A stretch of DNA of 64,000 nucleotides. Source: JAWKWH01 sp963669415. Lineage in GTDB: Bacteria > Pseudomonadota > Alphaproteobacteria > Rhizobiales > Rhizobiaceae. The notes under the pieces are model-generated. The model saw nothing but the letters and a program-made list of their open reading frames with translations, did not search any database and was not told the origin of the DNA. The translations under genes and the position numbers were made by a program. Positions 43,301 to 52,224 of the stretch are shown here, one piece after another. Location: positions 868,001 through 932,000 of the forward strand of contig CAXXPS010000003.1 of the NCBI GenBank assembly GCA_963669415.2. Reading direction: 5' to 3'. The stretch's first letter is position 1; each line of letters begins with the position of its first letter.

Positions 43301-43996
43301 TTAGGGGTTATTCAGAGCTTCGAGTCCTTTGCGGAGGCTCACATTGTCTGCCTTCCATTTCTCAAGTGTCTTGGCTGACAACTTCAAGGGTATGACTCCA
43401 ACCGGGAAAAATGGCCTCAGCAGGTTAAGTGTTTCAACCAACCTTCCCGGTTTTCCATCAGCGCGCTCTTTAGTGCTCGCTGCGCCACCTAGTTCTGACG
43501 CCATTCCCTCTAACCAGCCCACCAGCAGTCTAAGCACTTCATGTTTGGGCACAGGACCATCTTTGCGGTGATTTGGATAACGAACCCACGGTTCGTCGTT
43601 GTCAGGGGAGTTTATCAAATCGACCTTTTGCAACACGTCTAATGCAGCAATAAAAGTGTTGGCTTCAGCAACTGGTTCGCCCTTAACATTGGGCGCAAGA
43701 GTCCATTGGACGTCGAGATACCGCTCAACCGCTTCACTTCGTTTGCTCAGTCGAAGTGACAGTTCGTGTGCCGCTTCGGCAATCTGTTTCAATGCTCTAC
43801 GGTCATTCTTCATCAGCGATGGAAATTCCTGAATCTGCCAATGCCTAGTGAGGCAGGCAATTATCGCCTGCCGAAACTTGATTACCGCTTTGTCATGGTT
43901 TTCTTCTGGAATGTTCAACGCGGATGCAGCTTCGACAAGCTTTTGCCTGTCGATCTCTGCAACAAACTCACTAATGTTAGTGGCGGTCTGCGTCAC
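43301..43996 (-). CDS. unknown protein translationally coupled to integrase
   Basis: The 231-residue protein is mainly helical and soluble (starting MTQTATNISEFVAEIDRQKL). No family is recognised and no membrane segment or catalytic motif is visible. ATG 43996 overlaps the integrase stop by four bases (ATGA), so it is almost certainly translated from the integrase mRNA. That tight coupling suggests a role in recombination or maintenance of the island, or an accessory cargo. An inverted repeat (CCCCTAA / TTAGGGG) straddles its stop. Confidence 0.65.
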   Translation of the reverse strand: MTQTATNISEFVAEIDRQKLVEAASALNIPEENHDKAVIKFRQAIIACLTRHWQIQEFPSLMKNDRRALKQIAEAAHELSLRLSKRSEAVERYLDVQWTLAPNVKGEPVAEANTFIAALDVLQKVDLINSPDNDEPWVRYPNHRKDGPVPKHEVLRLLVGWLEGMASELGGAASTKERADGKPGRLVETLNLLRPFFPVGVIPLKLSAKTLEKWKADNVSLRKGLEALNNP

Positions 43997-45180
43997 TTTT
44001 TGTTCTTTCGAAGCGGTACGATGTCCGCACTTTCACCACCGGTAATAATCGCACCGACGCTTTCGGTAGCCGCTCGCAGTGGATCATCCATCAAATGCGC
44101 GTAGCGAGCTGTGGTGGCCGGTTGGCTGTGTCCAAGCAATGCACCTATCACCGGCAATGATGCTCCGCCAGAAGCCAACAGTGAAGCGTATGAGTGGCGC
44201 AAGTCGTGAATGCGTATGTCCTCTATCTCGGCGGCCTTGCAGATTGCCGCCCAATTCCGCTTGACCTCAACGCGGTGATTTTGGCCGCTAGGAAAAACAA
44301 ACGCTGAATTGCCATCGGACATTGAGCGGATTTCAGAAAGTAATTGACGCGCCGGTGCTGATAACGGTGCTCGATGAACAGTCTTCTGTTTGGTTGTTGA
44401 GCCGGGCTTGGTCCACACACCCGCTTCCATATCGAATTGATCCCAACGAGCGCTTTGGACCTCCCCTCGCCTCGCTCCGGTCAGTAGCAACATCCGAAAG
44501 ATATTTGACGCTTGTTGGTCTTCGTGTTCGTCCAGTGCTTTCGTGAGCCTGAGCATTTCATCACCGGACAGATAGCGGTGCCGCTTGCTTTCCTGATTGC
44601 GCTCGATGCCTTTTGCGGGATTTCTTTCGATCCAGCCCCACCGAATGGCCAGCGAAAACATTTTCGACAGTATGGCCACAGTTCGGTTCGCCTGATATGT
44701 CGCGCCTGTCTTGGTGATTTTCCTGTGCAGGCCATCGATGTCCGAAAACTCGACTTCGGCGACCGGTAGCTTACCCAGGGCCGGTTCGATGTTGTTTTTG
44801 ATCACCGCCCGATAGTCGCGTTGGCTGGCCTTCCGCAATTTGGGCAGGTGCTCTTCGTCGAAACGCTCACACAGGTCTCTCACCGATGGAGCATCCCGCG
44901 CCCCTGCCCTTTCAGCCAGCGGATCGTGACCAACATCAATCGCCCGTTTTAGTTCCTTGGCCCGGTTCCGCGCAGCGGTGGTTCCCCAGTCAGGAAAACG
45001 GCCAATCGTGTACCGCCGCTCACTTCCGCGCTTGTTCCGATAGTTCAGGATGAAAGAGCGAGCACCCTTTGCTGTAATCCGCGCTCCGAAGCCCTTTACC
45101 TCAGTGTCATAGACGATCCGATTGCCCTTAGGCGGTACGTCTAGCTTCTTGACTACCTGGTCGGTTATCCGCTCGCTCAT
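43993..45180 (-). CDS. tyrosine-type site-specific integrase
   Basis: The 395-residue protein has an N-terminal arm-binding region typical of island integrases (DTEVKGFGARITAKGARSF, YTIGRFPDWG). A SAM-like core-binding domain (about 100-190) precedes the catalytic domain. The catalytic residues are Arg237 (TGARRGE), His326 and Arg329 (HDLRHSY), His351 (GHSQ) and Tyr360 (TTARYAH). All are intact, so it should be active. ATG 45180 (MSERITDQ) is preferred to GTG 45210. It lies 170 bases from the attR core and is oriented away from it. Confidence 0.93.
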   Translation of the reverse strand: MSERITDQVVKKLDVPPKGNRIVYDTEVKGFGARITAKGARSFILNYRNKRGSERRYTIGRFPDWGTTAARNRAKELKRAIDVGHDPLAERAGARDAPSVRDLCERFDEEHLPKLRKASQRDYRAVIKNNIEPALGKLPVAEVEFSDIDGLHRKITKTGATYQANRTVAILSKMFSLAIRWGWIERNPAKGIERNQESKRHRYLSGDEMLRLTKALDEHEDQQASNIFRMLLLTGARRGEVQSARWDQFDMEAGVWTKPGSTTKQKTVHRAPLSAPARQLLSEIRSMSDGNSAFVFPSGQNHRVEVKRNWAAICKAAEIEDIRIHDLRHSYASLLASGGASLPVIGALLGHSQPATTARYAHLMDDPLRAATESVGAIITGGESADIVPLRKNKK

Positions 45181-45260
45181 GAAATCTGTGTCCGTACCGT
45201 GTCCGTCCACATTTATACACTACTTAAGCAGGCGGTGTCCACTTTATACTTGCCTTGTCA

Positions 45261-45342
45261 ACCAGATTCCGTATAATTATCAATGGAATACGGGCATTAT
45301 GCGAATTTTTCTGTAGGAATTGAATGGGTTAGAAAATCTGGT
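45261..45342. promoter_or_regulatory. inverted repeats between integrase start and attR
   Basis: ACCAGATT (45261-45268) and its exact complement AATCTGGT (45335-45342) bracket a region with a second, inner dyad (CCGTAT / ATACGG). The outer right arm ends eight bases before the attR core. Such arms are candidate integrase or excisionase binding sites. The integrase promoter should also lie here. Confidence 0.45.
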
Positions 45343-45350
45343 GAGAACGA

Positions 45351-45396
45351 ACTTTTAATCAGTAGGTCCAGGGTTCGAGCCCCTGCGCGCTCACCA
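45351..45396. repeat. attR core: duplicated 3' end of tRNA-Lys
   Basis: All 46 bases match 20785-20830, from the end of the anticodon stem to CCA, but no 5' half of a tRNA precedes it. It marks the right end of the island. The bases 45397-45675 beyond it show no gene. Confidence 0.93.
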
Positions 45397-45675
45397 TGAA
45401 ATCAAAAAATATCAACGGTATAAGATGTTCACTCAAAAAATCATGGCCGCCATGCGCATTTTGGGGACGATCCGGCAACGGTGTGGTTGGTGAGCACAAA
45501 ATCGAAATTGAGTCCCACGGCCCGTTGCGATTGACAAAATTACACCTGGCATCAGCAACCGGACTGGCGAAGTCAGCACCGGCACTAGGGTGCACGACAA
45601 ATGATGACGCGCGCAGGCATCGGCCTCATCGATGTTTCCGACTTGCCCCGCGGTTTTACAGTTTACGAACCAAAC

Positions 45676-46419
45676 TCAATTCAGCCCGGTGATCATCGCC
45701 ACGATCTCGTTTTTGTCTGTTTTCCTGGCATCCCGCACACCGATTTGCTTTCCCCGTCTTAGCACGCAGATGCGATCTGAGAGGCGAAACACCTGATCAA
45801 GACTGTGGCTGATAATCAGGATTGCGATGTTTCGCTCGCGCAGTCCTTGGATGATTTTCTCAACCTTCGCCGTTTCCGCCACGCCAAGAGCTGCGGTTGG
45901 TTCGTCCAGCAATATCAGCTTCTTGGCCCAATGCGTGGCGCGGGCAATCGCCACGCCCTGCCGCTGGCCGCCGGACAGATCGCGGATCGTTGCTCTGGCG
46001 GAGGGGATGCGCACGTCCAGCTCATCGACCAATTCCTGCGTGTCGCTGATCATTTTCTTGCGGTCCAGCAAGCGCAGCGGTCCCTTCACGGGTTCGCGGC
46101 CAAGAAACATGTTCATGTAGACCGGCTGCTGGTCAGCCAGCGCAAGATCCTGATAGACGACTTCAATGCCCCGTGAGCGTGCCGTCGACGCATCTGCGAA
46201 GGTGACGGCTTCGCCGTTGAGTTTCATCTCGCCATCGCTTGGCGCGTGCACGCCGGAGACTATCTTGATCAATGTGGATTTGCCGGCGCCGTTGTCACCG
46301 ACCAGCGCCACAATTTCGCCGGCGTTCAAATCGAGCGAGAAATTCTCGATTGCCACCACGCCGCCAAATGCCTTGTGGATGTTCTTCAGCGAGAGAACCG
46401 GTATGTCCATGGCCTTCAC
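45676..46419 (-). CDS. sugar-type ABC transporter ATP-binding protein
   Basis: The 247-residue single ATPase domain has Walker A GDNGAGKSTLIK (about residue 37), signature LSGGQRQGVAIAR, and Walker B LILLDEPTAALG. It resembles one half of RbsA/MglA, as in fructose- or ribose-type importers with a single ATPase domain. It should energise the permease and binding protein of the same operon. ATG 46419 overlaps the YhfX-type gene stop by four bases. It is the last gene of the operon, ending 280 bases from the island boundary. Confidence 0.9.
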   Translation of the reverse strand: MKAMDIPVLSLKNIHKAFGGVVAIENFSLDLNAGEIVALVGDNGAGKSTLIKIVSGVHAPSDGEMKLNGEAVTFADASTARSRGIEVVYQDLALADQQPVYMNMFLGREPVKGPLRLLDRKKMISDTQELVDELDVRIPSARATIRDLSGGQRQGVAIARATHWAKKLILLDEPTAALGVAETAKVEKIIQGLRERNIAILIISHSLDQVFRLSDRICVLRRGKQIGVRDARKTDKNEIVAMITGLN

Positions 46420-47621
46420 CTCAAGTCCGGCCAGCTCTCGGCCTGGCTAAAACAGTTTTCGATCGTCTCCACTTTCGGATGGCCTGACGCGATGCCGGAA
46501 ATGCCGACGGTAAGGGCGCGGGTGACAAAGGCCTGTCCGCGAAAACCGAAAACAACACTGTCGCCAGCCCGGGGAGAAACGGAACCGCCGCAGTCGATCA
46601 TGCCGTAATAGTCGATCGCCGACGGTGGCGGTATTTCCACGCTGGCAAGCGCTGAAGCCGCCGCCGTCGGCTCGGGAGAAACGATCGCCTTGACGTCATA
46701 TTCAGGAAAGACGGGGTCGATATAAAGTCCGCCACCGAAACAATAGGCCTTGCCGCCATGCAGATGGGAGACTTCACTCAAATAGAGCACAGCCGGACGC
46801 TCCGGCAGATCTTCCAGGGCGTGCAGAGGTGTCGTGCCATGTAGTCCATTGCCAGGCTCGCATTGCGTTGCGCCCGCACCGGCCAATGCGTCGAGAACAA
46901 CAGATGACGTGGTACCGGGCGCGTTGATCTCGATGTCCTTCCGACCGGCCTTACCCAATGCGGACGCAGCTTTTTCGAGCGTCTTCAGATTTGGCGTTGG
47001 GATCACCTTGCTTGATTTGTCGTCAAACAAAAGGGCAGGAAAAGTGGTAATTCCGGCGAAATGCGCACCGGCCAGTCCGTCGATAGCGTCGGCAACATCA
47101 ACAATTCTGTCAGCCGCAAAGCCGCCTTCGTGGCCGCGATAAAAAATGTCACCCTCGGTCTGGATGCGGGCCAGCATTGCCTGATCCCTGACCGCATTTA
47201 CAGAGGCTTTGGCGGCTTCAGCCGCCTTCTCCTTGCTGAAAACGGTCCAGTAATCCGGTGTGATATGCCCGGCGGCAAGATCCGCTTCTCCGCGCGGGAT
47301 TTGTACCAGATGGCCAAGATGACCCACATCCATTCCGGCGCGTTTGCATGCCACCGCACAGGCCATGTCGACTGCGACAGCCTTGTCGATGCCGCCACGG
47401 ATTGCCGCTTGGCAAAACCCGCTATTCCGCCCAACCTGCTTGGTCATCGCGAAGACCTTCAGACCGCGTCTGTCCGCTTCACCCTTGAACAGGCGTGAGT
47501 TTTCTTCGACGGCGTCGAGATCAAGCACATAAGCGTTGGCGGGAACTTTCCCGGCTTGATGCAGTGCGATCGCCGCCTCGATGAATTGCGGGTTCCGCCG
47601 TCTGAGCACGTCGAGAAACAT
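46416..47621 (-). CDS. YhfX-family PLP-dependent protein (alanine racemase-like fold)
   Basis: The 401-residue protein has the N-terminal alanine-racemase-type TIM barrel. The likely PLP lysine is in KVFAMTKQVGRNSGF (about residue 60), followed by VGHLGHLVQIPR, VVLDALAGAGATQCEPGNGL and a C-terminal beta domain. The overall match is to YhfX, whose reaction is not established. It lies between the permease and ATPase genes of an importer, so it probably acts on the imported compound or its breakdown product, perhaps a D-amino acid or amino-sugar-like molecule (inference). Confidence 0.82.
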   Translation of the reverse strand: MFLDVLRRRNPQFIEAAIALHQAGKVPANAYVLDLDAVEENSRLFKGEADRRGLKVFAMTKQVGRNSGFCQAAIRGGIDKAVAVDMACAVACKRAGMDVGHLGHLVQIPRGEADLAAGHITPDYWTVFSKEKAAEAAKASVNAVRDQAMLARIQTEGDIFYRGHEGGFAADRIVDVADAIDGLAGAHFAGITTFPALLFDDKSSKVIPTPNLKTLEKAASALGKAGRKDIEINAPGTTSSVVLDALAGAGATQCEPGNGLHGTTPLHALEDLPERPAVLYLSEVSHLHGGKAYCFGGGLYIDPVFPEYDVKAIVSPEPTAAASALASVEIPPPSAIDYYGMIDCGGSVSPRAGDSVVFGFRGQAFVTRALTVGISGIASGHPKVETIENCFSQAESWPDLR

Positions 47622-47632
47622 GGTTCAAAATC

Positions 47633-48586
47633 CTATCGTGTTGTGTCGCGCAATGAGATCGCCACGGCGAGAAGGATGATCAAGCCGCGCACGATCATCT
47701 GGTCGGAGACGGCGAGGCCCATGAGGATCAGGCCGTTATTGAGCATGCCCATCAGCAGCGAACCAACCAACGCACCGATAATCGTGCCCTTGCCACCATT
47801 AAGTGCCGTTCCACCGACAATGACTGCAGCAATGACCGTCATCAAATCGCTTTCACCGAGCGTGTATTTTGCCGCCTGAAGACGTCCGGCGTAGAGCAGG
47901 CCCGCCAGGCCCGCACAGCCGCCGCTGATCATCAGTACGGCCAAACGAACGCGCGGCACCTTGATGCCGGACACCTGCGCAGCGCTCGCATTGTCGCCGG
48001 TAGCCACGACATGGGCGCCGAACGGGGTTTCACGATAGATCACGTGGCCGATAATGACCGCGCCCAATGTCCACAGGATCAGCGATGGCATGCCGAACAG
48101 AGAACCTGAGCCGAAAATGCCGGTAAATGTATCATTGATGACCGGGATGGACCTCAGATCGGTCATTGTGCGAGCAACACCGGCAAACAAACCAAGCGTC
48201 GCAAGCGTCACCAGAAACGAAGGCAACCGCAGCCAGGCAACCATGGCGCCATTGAAGAACCCGATTGCCAGACCGGCGCCCAAGCCTGCAAGAATGCCGA
48301 AGAACATTGAATGTTCCTGCATGACGACGGCGGCGGCCAATGCAGAAACCGCGGTGATCGAACCGAATGAAAGGTCAATCTCGCCAGCCGACAGGACAAA
48401 TACGAACCCGATCGCCATGATCGTCGCCGGCGCTGTTTGCAGCACGATGTTAGAAAGATTTCGCGCAGTCAGAAAGCCGTCATCATAGAGCGTGATGGCG
48501 AAGAAAAGGAAAATCACCAGGAAGCCCAGATAGACAACATATTGCTGCAGATCGAGCTTTGCAGAGATCGATTTCAGCAGCTCCAT
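47633..48586 (-). CDS. sugar-type ABC transporter permease
   Basis: The 317-residue protein has eight to ten membrane helices and belongs to the RbsC/AraH group. Evidence includes AIGFVFVLSAGEIDLSFGSI near residue 60 and AAVIVGGTALNGGKGTIIGA in the C-terminal third. It pairs with the binding protein encoded just upstream and the ATPase downstream. The spacing to the YhfX-type gene is 11 bases, so cotranscription is clear. Confidence 0.9.
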   Translation of the reverse strand: MELLKSISAKLDLQQYVVYLGFLVIFLFFAITLYDDGFLTARNLSNIVLQTAPATIMAIGFVFVLSAGEIDLSFGSITAVSALAAAVVMQEHSMFFGILAGLGAGLAIGFFNGAMVAWLRLPSFLVTLATLGLFAGVARTMTDLRSIPVINDTFTGIFGSGSLFGMPSLILWTLGAVIIGHVIYRETPFGAHVVATGDNASAAQVSGIKVPRVRLAVLMISGGCAGLAGLLYAGRLQAAKYTLGESDLMTVIAAVIVGGTALNGGKGTIIGALVGSLLMGMLNNGLILMGLAVSDQMIVRGLIILLAVAISLRDTTR

Positions 48587-48650
48587 GAATGATGCCTCCC
48601 AGTGTTGACGCGGCGGGCGGGACTGTTCGCCCGCCGCGTGCCCAGTCGAT

Positions 48651-49709
48651 CTATTGCGCCGCTGCTTTTACGCTGTCAGGCGCCTCGCGACGAAGCGACT
48701 CCATCCAGCCTTCGTTCACATTGCCTGCCTTCACGGTCAAAGCGGGTGCGACCACAAACGGCGGCGTTTCCTGGCCAGCGAGGGCACGGGCACCGGCTGC
48801 CGCCATTGCGCGGCCCAGCTCATATGCCTCGTCGGCCACAATAGCGGCGACATTTCCGCCCTTTACCATGTCCAGTGCAATCGGCTCGGACAGATCGAGT
48901 GTAACGATTTTGGTGGTCTTGTTGCCATTGGCGCGAAGTGCCGCCAGCACACCTTCGGCAGGTCCGGCCCAAGTGACGTAGATGCCGCCGATGTCTGGAT
49001 TTTTCAGCAACATTGCGTTTGCAATATCCTCGGCGCGGGCCGGATCACTGATCCCCTGTTCAGCGACGATGCTGATATCAGGATAGTCGTTCTCGATTGT
49101 CGACTTGAAGGCGTTATCACGCTGGTTGGTCACGTAATACGTCGCGTCATGGAAAATCCAGCCGACAGTACCCTTGCCGCCCATAGCTTCTGCAAGCGCG
49201 TCGGCGGCTTGCTTGCCCATCTGGAACAGATCGTCCGTGACAATTGCAGCGTAGTCCGCTGGGTGCTTGTAGTCCTTTGGCAGATTCGAGAGGAAGACAA
49301 GCTTTACCCCCTCTGCCTTGGCTTCCTTGAAGGCAGCAGCTGATGTCACCGGATCAAGCGGTAGTGACAGGATGATGTTCGGTTTCTTGGCCAGAGCGGT
49401 TTCGATATCGCTGCGCTGTTTGGCGGCATCAAATCCGGCACTTGTGGTAGCTACCACTTCTATTCCTAGGCGGGTGAACTCATCGGTCGCGCCAGCGGTC
49501 ACGGCATTCACGAAATCGGATTGATCGTGCCAGAGCAGAGCCGCCTTGTAACCGCCCGACTTCAACATGCTTACCTTGTCGTCCGAAACCGCGATATCCG
49601 ATGACGGTGTAGCTGTTTCACCGCCCGGACCAATCGTCTGTGCGTAAGCGGTTCCGCCGAGCATAAGAGCGCTGATCGATGCAGCCGCTATCAGGTGTTT
49701 GAGTTTCAT
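48651..49709 (-). CDS. sugar-type ABC transporter substrate-binding protein
   Basis: The 352-residue protein has a signal peptide (MKLKHLIAAASISALMLGG, cleavage near AYAQ) and a periplasmic-binding-protein type 1 domain of the ribose-binding type (ALLWHDQSDFVNAVTAGATD, KKPNIILSLPLDP, IGGIYVTWAGPAEGVLAAL). The ligand is unknown. The mature sequence starts with an unusual extra stretch of about 25 residues before the domain. The gene lies between the M20 hydrolase and the permease genes. Confidence 0.9.
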   Translation of the reverse strand: MKLKHLIAAASISALMLGGTAYAQTIGPGGETATPSSDIAVSDDKVSMLKSGGYKAALLWHDQSDFVNAVTAGATDEFTRLGIEVVATTSAGFDAAKQRSDIETALAKKPNIILSLPLDPVTSAAAFKEAKAEGVKLVFLSNLPKDYKHPADYAAIVTDDLFQMGKQAADALAEAMGGKGTVGWIFHDATYYVTNQRDNAFKSTIENDYPDISIVAEQGISDPARAEDIANAMLLKNPDIGGIYVTWAGPAEGVLAALRANGNKTTKIVTLDLSEPIALDMVKGGNVAAIVADEAYELGRAMAAAGARALAGQETPPFVVAPALTVKAGNVNEGWMESLRREAPDSVKAAAQ

Positions 49710-49742
49710 TGGTTTCCTCCCTTTACAAGATTGCGCGGCGGA

Positions 49743-51002
49743 TCATTGGTCTACCGTGCCGCAGTAGCTGGCGATAAACATGGCGAATGCGATGATGCCG
49801 GCTACGTACTCATCGACATTCACGCGCTCTTCGAGCGTATGACAGTTGGTGATATCTCCGGGTGCGCAATACACAGCCGGACATCCGATTTGATTGATGA
49901 GAAATGGTGATTCAGACCAGTAGGGTGCGCCCGCCACATCACCGCGGTCTGGCAACACATGGGCGATTGCTTTGGTTAGGGCCTCAACGCCGGGAACATC
50001 AGGATCAATTTCCGCCGGTGATCCGCCGTGACTGTGATCCCGGCCCGCCGGGTAAGCAATTTCGATATTGATTCCCTCCTGAACGGGCACGGTGCGAACG
50101 GCTGTTTCGAATTCGGCAACTGCGTCGTCGAAATTTTCTCCCGGCAGCAGTTTGCGAATAAGCGAGAACTTGCACTCTCCCGGAACGGCAATATAGCCGC
50201 CGCCTGAAATCCCAGTGACAAGCGCGAACGCGCGGCCGACGAGCCCATGTTCGGCGCAACCGGCTATCGTATCTGAATGCTGCCAGATGGAGGCGAGAAT
50301 TGCATGGGTCGCCCTCAAGGCGTCGATACCCTGTTCGGGAACGCCGAAGTAGGCGGATTTTCCGGTGACAGTTACATCGGCGATGAAAAATCCCATCTGA
50401 GCAGTAAAGACCGCCAGCTTTGTCGGCTCGACATATATGGCGAAATCAGCTTTCGCGATCTCGCCACTAACCACACGATTGGTGTAATCCTTGATCCCGG
50501 CGCTGACGCCTGTGCCCGGCTCACCGCTTTCTTCATCTCCGACAAAGGCGTAAGCAACATCGCCTTTCAATTTGATGCCGGCCTTGTCGAGCAGATCAAG
50601 CGCCGCCAGAGAGGCGCAAATTCCCGCTTTCAGATCTCCAGTGCCGCGGCCCCAGATTTCGCCGTCGACGACTGCTCCACCAAACGGGTTTTCGCGCTCG
50701 GTATCCTTCCAACGCTCTTCCCATCCTCGCACATGCACGGTGTCGGTATGGCCTATGAAAAGCAATCTGTTGCCGTCACCGTTCCCAATACGCTCACCCC
50801 AGATATTTGGCCGACCAGGAAGAAAATCAGCTTGCGCCGGCTGAAGATCCAACACCGCCATCTGGTCGTTGAGCCAGGAAACGAAATTGACCTCGTTGCC
50901 TGTTACGCTTTCGCGGGCGACCGCTTCCTGCAACCTAGACAGCGCTGCGTCCGGGTCGATGAGATCATGCAGTCGCGATGCCAATGCCGACATAGTCTTC
51001 AT
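49743..51002 (-). CDS. M20 family metallopeptidase/amidohydrolase
   Basis: This 419-residue protein belongs to the ArgE/DapE/ACY1 group. It has metal-site motifs GHTDTVHV (about residue 85), WGRGTGDLKAG and FVGDEESGEPGTG with the catalytic Glu pair, then the dimerisation insert and a C-terminal CHTLEERV. Members remove acyl or aminoacyl groups from amides. Cytoplasmic location beside an importer suggests it opens an amide bond in the imported compound (inference). ATG 51002 overlaps the ROK gene stop (ATGA). Confidence 0.88.
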   Translation of the reverse strand: MKTMSALASRLHDLIDPDAALSRLQEAVARESVTGNEVNFVSWLNDQMAVLDLQPAQADFLPGRPNIWGERIGNGDGNRLLFIGHTDTVHVRGWEERWKDTERENPFGGAVVDGEIWGRGTGDLKAGICASLAALDLLDKAGIKLKGDVAYAFVGDEESGEPGTGVSAGIKDYTNRVVSGEIAKADFAIYVEPTKLAVFTAQMGFFIADVTVTGKSAYFGVPEQGIDALRATHAILASIWQHSDTIAGCAEHGLVGRAFALVTGISGGGYIAVPGECKFSLIRKLLPGENFDDAVAEFETAVRTVPVQEGINIEIAYPAGRDHSHGGSPAEIDPDVPGVEALTKAIAHVLPDRGDVAGAPYWSESPFLINQIGCPAVYCAPGDITNCHTLEERVNVDEYVAGIIAFAMFIASYCGTVDQ

Positions 51003-52213
51003 TGGGCCGCTCCCTGCAGCTTGACGATCTTTGCAGGCGGCAATGTAATTTCAGCTCCGGGAACACCACCTGAAAACAGAATTGCGTGAAGCTGACCAAG
51101 CCCGATTGCGGCGCCGCCAACCAGCGCGGCCCGAGGTCCAAGTTCGGATTCGACAATCTCGATTGATCGCGGCAGGCACTCGGCGGCAAATTCGCGCGTA
51201 AGCGCCACCAATTCTTCACGTCCACCGATGGAACCGCCAAGTACGATCTGTTTCGGATTCGTTATGGCAGCGATCGCCGCAATCGCCCTTGCCAGGTAAC
51301 GGCTGGTTTGCTCAATGACCAGTTTTGCATTCCGATCTCCAGCTGTCGCGCGGTCAAATATTTCCGGCACGGTGAGATCGTCTTTCGTAAGCTCGTAAAA
51401 ACGGGATCGGATGCCGGCGGTGGCAATCACGCGCTCAAGCGCGCCGACCCGCTTTGATTCTTCTTCAAACGGATCAGCACCGATTGGAAGAAACCCAATT
51501 TCACCTGCTGCGCCGCTGGCGCCGCGAATAAGTTCGCCCGCTACAACAACCCCGGCGCCGATTCCGGTTCCCAATGCGACAAATACGAGATCGTCGACAT
51601 CGGCGCCGGCGCCTGCCCAATGTTCACCGGTAACCGCCAAATTCACATCATTCTCGAATATGACATCGACGCCAATTTCCGACTTCAGGCTGGATTCGAT
51701 ATCGTGATCATCAAATCCGGGAATGTTTGGCGCCATGTGAACCCGGCCCGAATCGTGATCAGGCACACCAGGCACACCAACAACGGCGAGCCGCACGCGC
51801 TCAAATCCAATTGCCGAGTCTTTGGCTGCAGTCCGGCATAAGCGGGCGATCTGGCGCACGATATGCTCACCTCCACGCTTATCAGTTGCCTCAGTGACTT
51901 CCGCAAGAACCTTGCAGGAAAGATCAGCAATGGCTGCCCTGACTTTGGTGCCGCCGAGGTCCACTGTCGCTATGCATGCGGCGTCGGGAACAATTTCATA
52001 GGTGATTGCGCTGCGTCCAACATGCCCGCTGGTTCGGCCGGTTTCGCGAATCCAGCCGTCTTTCTCGAGTGACGCAGCAATTTCCGAGATCGTCTGCTTC
52101 GAGAGTCCAGTCTGTTTTGCAATGCTCGCTCGCGAAATTGGACCGCAATGCACAATGGTCTGCATCACCATGCACAATGAGAATTGCCTGGAACTGCGGT
52201 TCGCTTCACTCAC
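50999..52213 (-). CDS. ROK family transcriptional regulator (NagC/XylR type)
   Basis: The 404-residue protein has an N-terminal winged helix-turn-helix (PISRASIAKQTGLSKQTISE, IAASLEKDGWI) and a ROK sugar-kinase-like domain from about residue 85 (TVDLGGTKVRAAIADL, VALGTGIGAGVVVAGE). The zinc-binding CxCGxxGC motif of true ROK kinases is absent where expected after GAAGEIGFLPIG, so it should be a regulator, not a kinase. It heads the six-gene leftward operon and has a long palindrome 12 bases upstream, the probable autoregulatory operator. Start is GTG 52213. Confidence 0.9.
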   Translation of the reverse strand: MSEANRSSRQFSLCMVMQTIVHCGPISRASIAKQTGLSKQTISEIAASLEKDGWIRETGRTSGHVGRSAITYEIVPDAACIATVDLGGTKVRAAIADLSCKVLAEVTEATDKRGGEHIVRQIARLCRTAAKDSAIGFERVRLAVVGVPGVPDHDSGRVHMAPNIPGFDDHDIESSLKSEIGVDVIFENDVNLAVTGEHWAGAGADVDDLVFVALGTGIGAGVVVAGELIRGASGAAGEIGFLPIGADPFEEESKRVGALERVIATAGIRSRFYELTKDDLTVPEIFDRATAGDRNAKLVIEQTSRYLARAIAAIAAITNPKQIVLGGSIGGREELVALTREFAAECLPRSIEIVESELGPRAALVGGAAIGLGQLHAILFSGGVPGAEITLPPAKIVKLQGAAQ

Positions 52214-52224
52214 ATTCGATCCAA

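Larger units (their letters stand above)
20831..45396. mobile_element. 24.6-kb genomic island integrated in tRNA-Lys
   Basis: The element is bounded by the 46-base direct repeat of the tRNA-Lys 3' end. It carries its own tyrosine integrase beside the right boundary, with an excisionase-like gene and a possible replication region next to it. The genes inside are short, often unknown, interrupted by non-coding stretches, and include two identical IS elements. The flanking DNA is compact housekeeping chromosome. No conjugation, phage structural or plasmid-partition genes are seen, so it looks like an integrative element that would need help to transfer, not an ICE or complete prophage. Confidence 0.9.

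Noticed and set aside
45351..45396. Second tRNA-Lys gene
   Set aside because: Only the 3' 46 bases are present; acceptor 5' strand, D arm and half of the anticodon stem are missing. It is the attR copy.
20831..45396. Prophage or conjugative element
   Set aside because: No capsid, tail, lysis, relaxase, coupling-protein or type IV secretion genes are visible.
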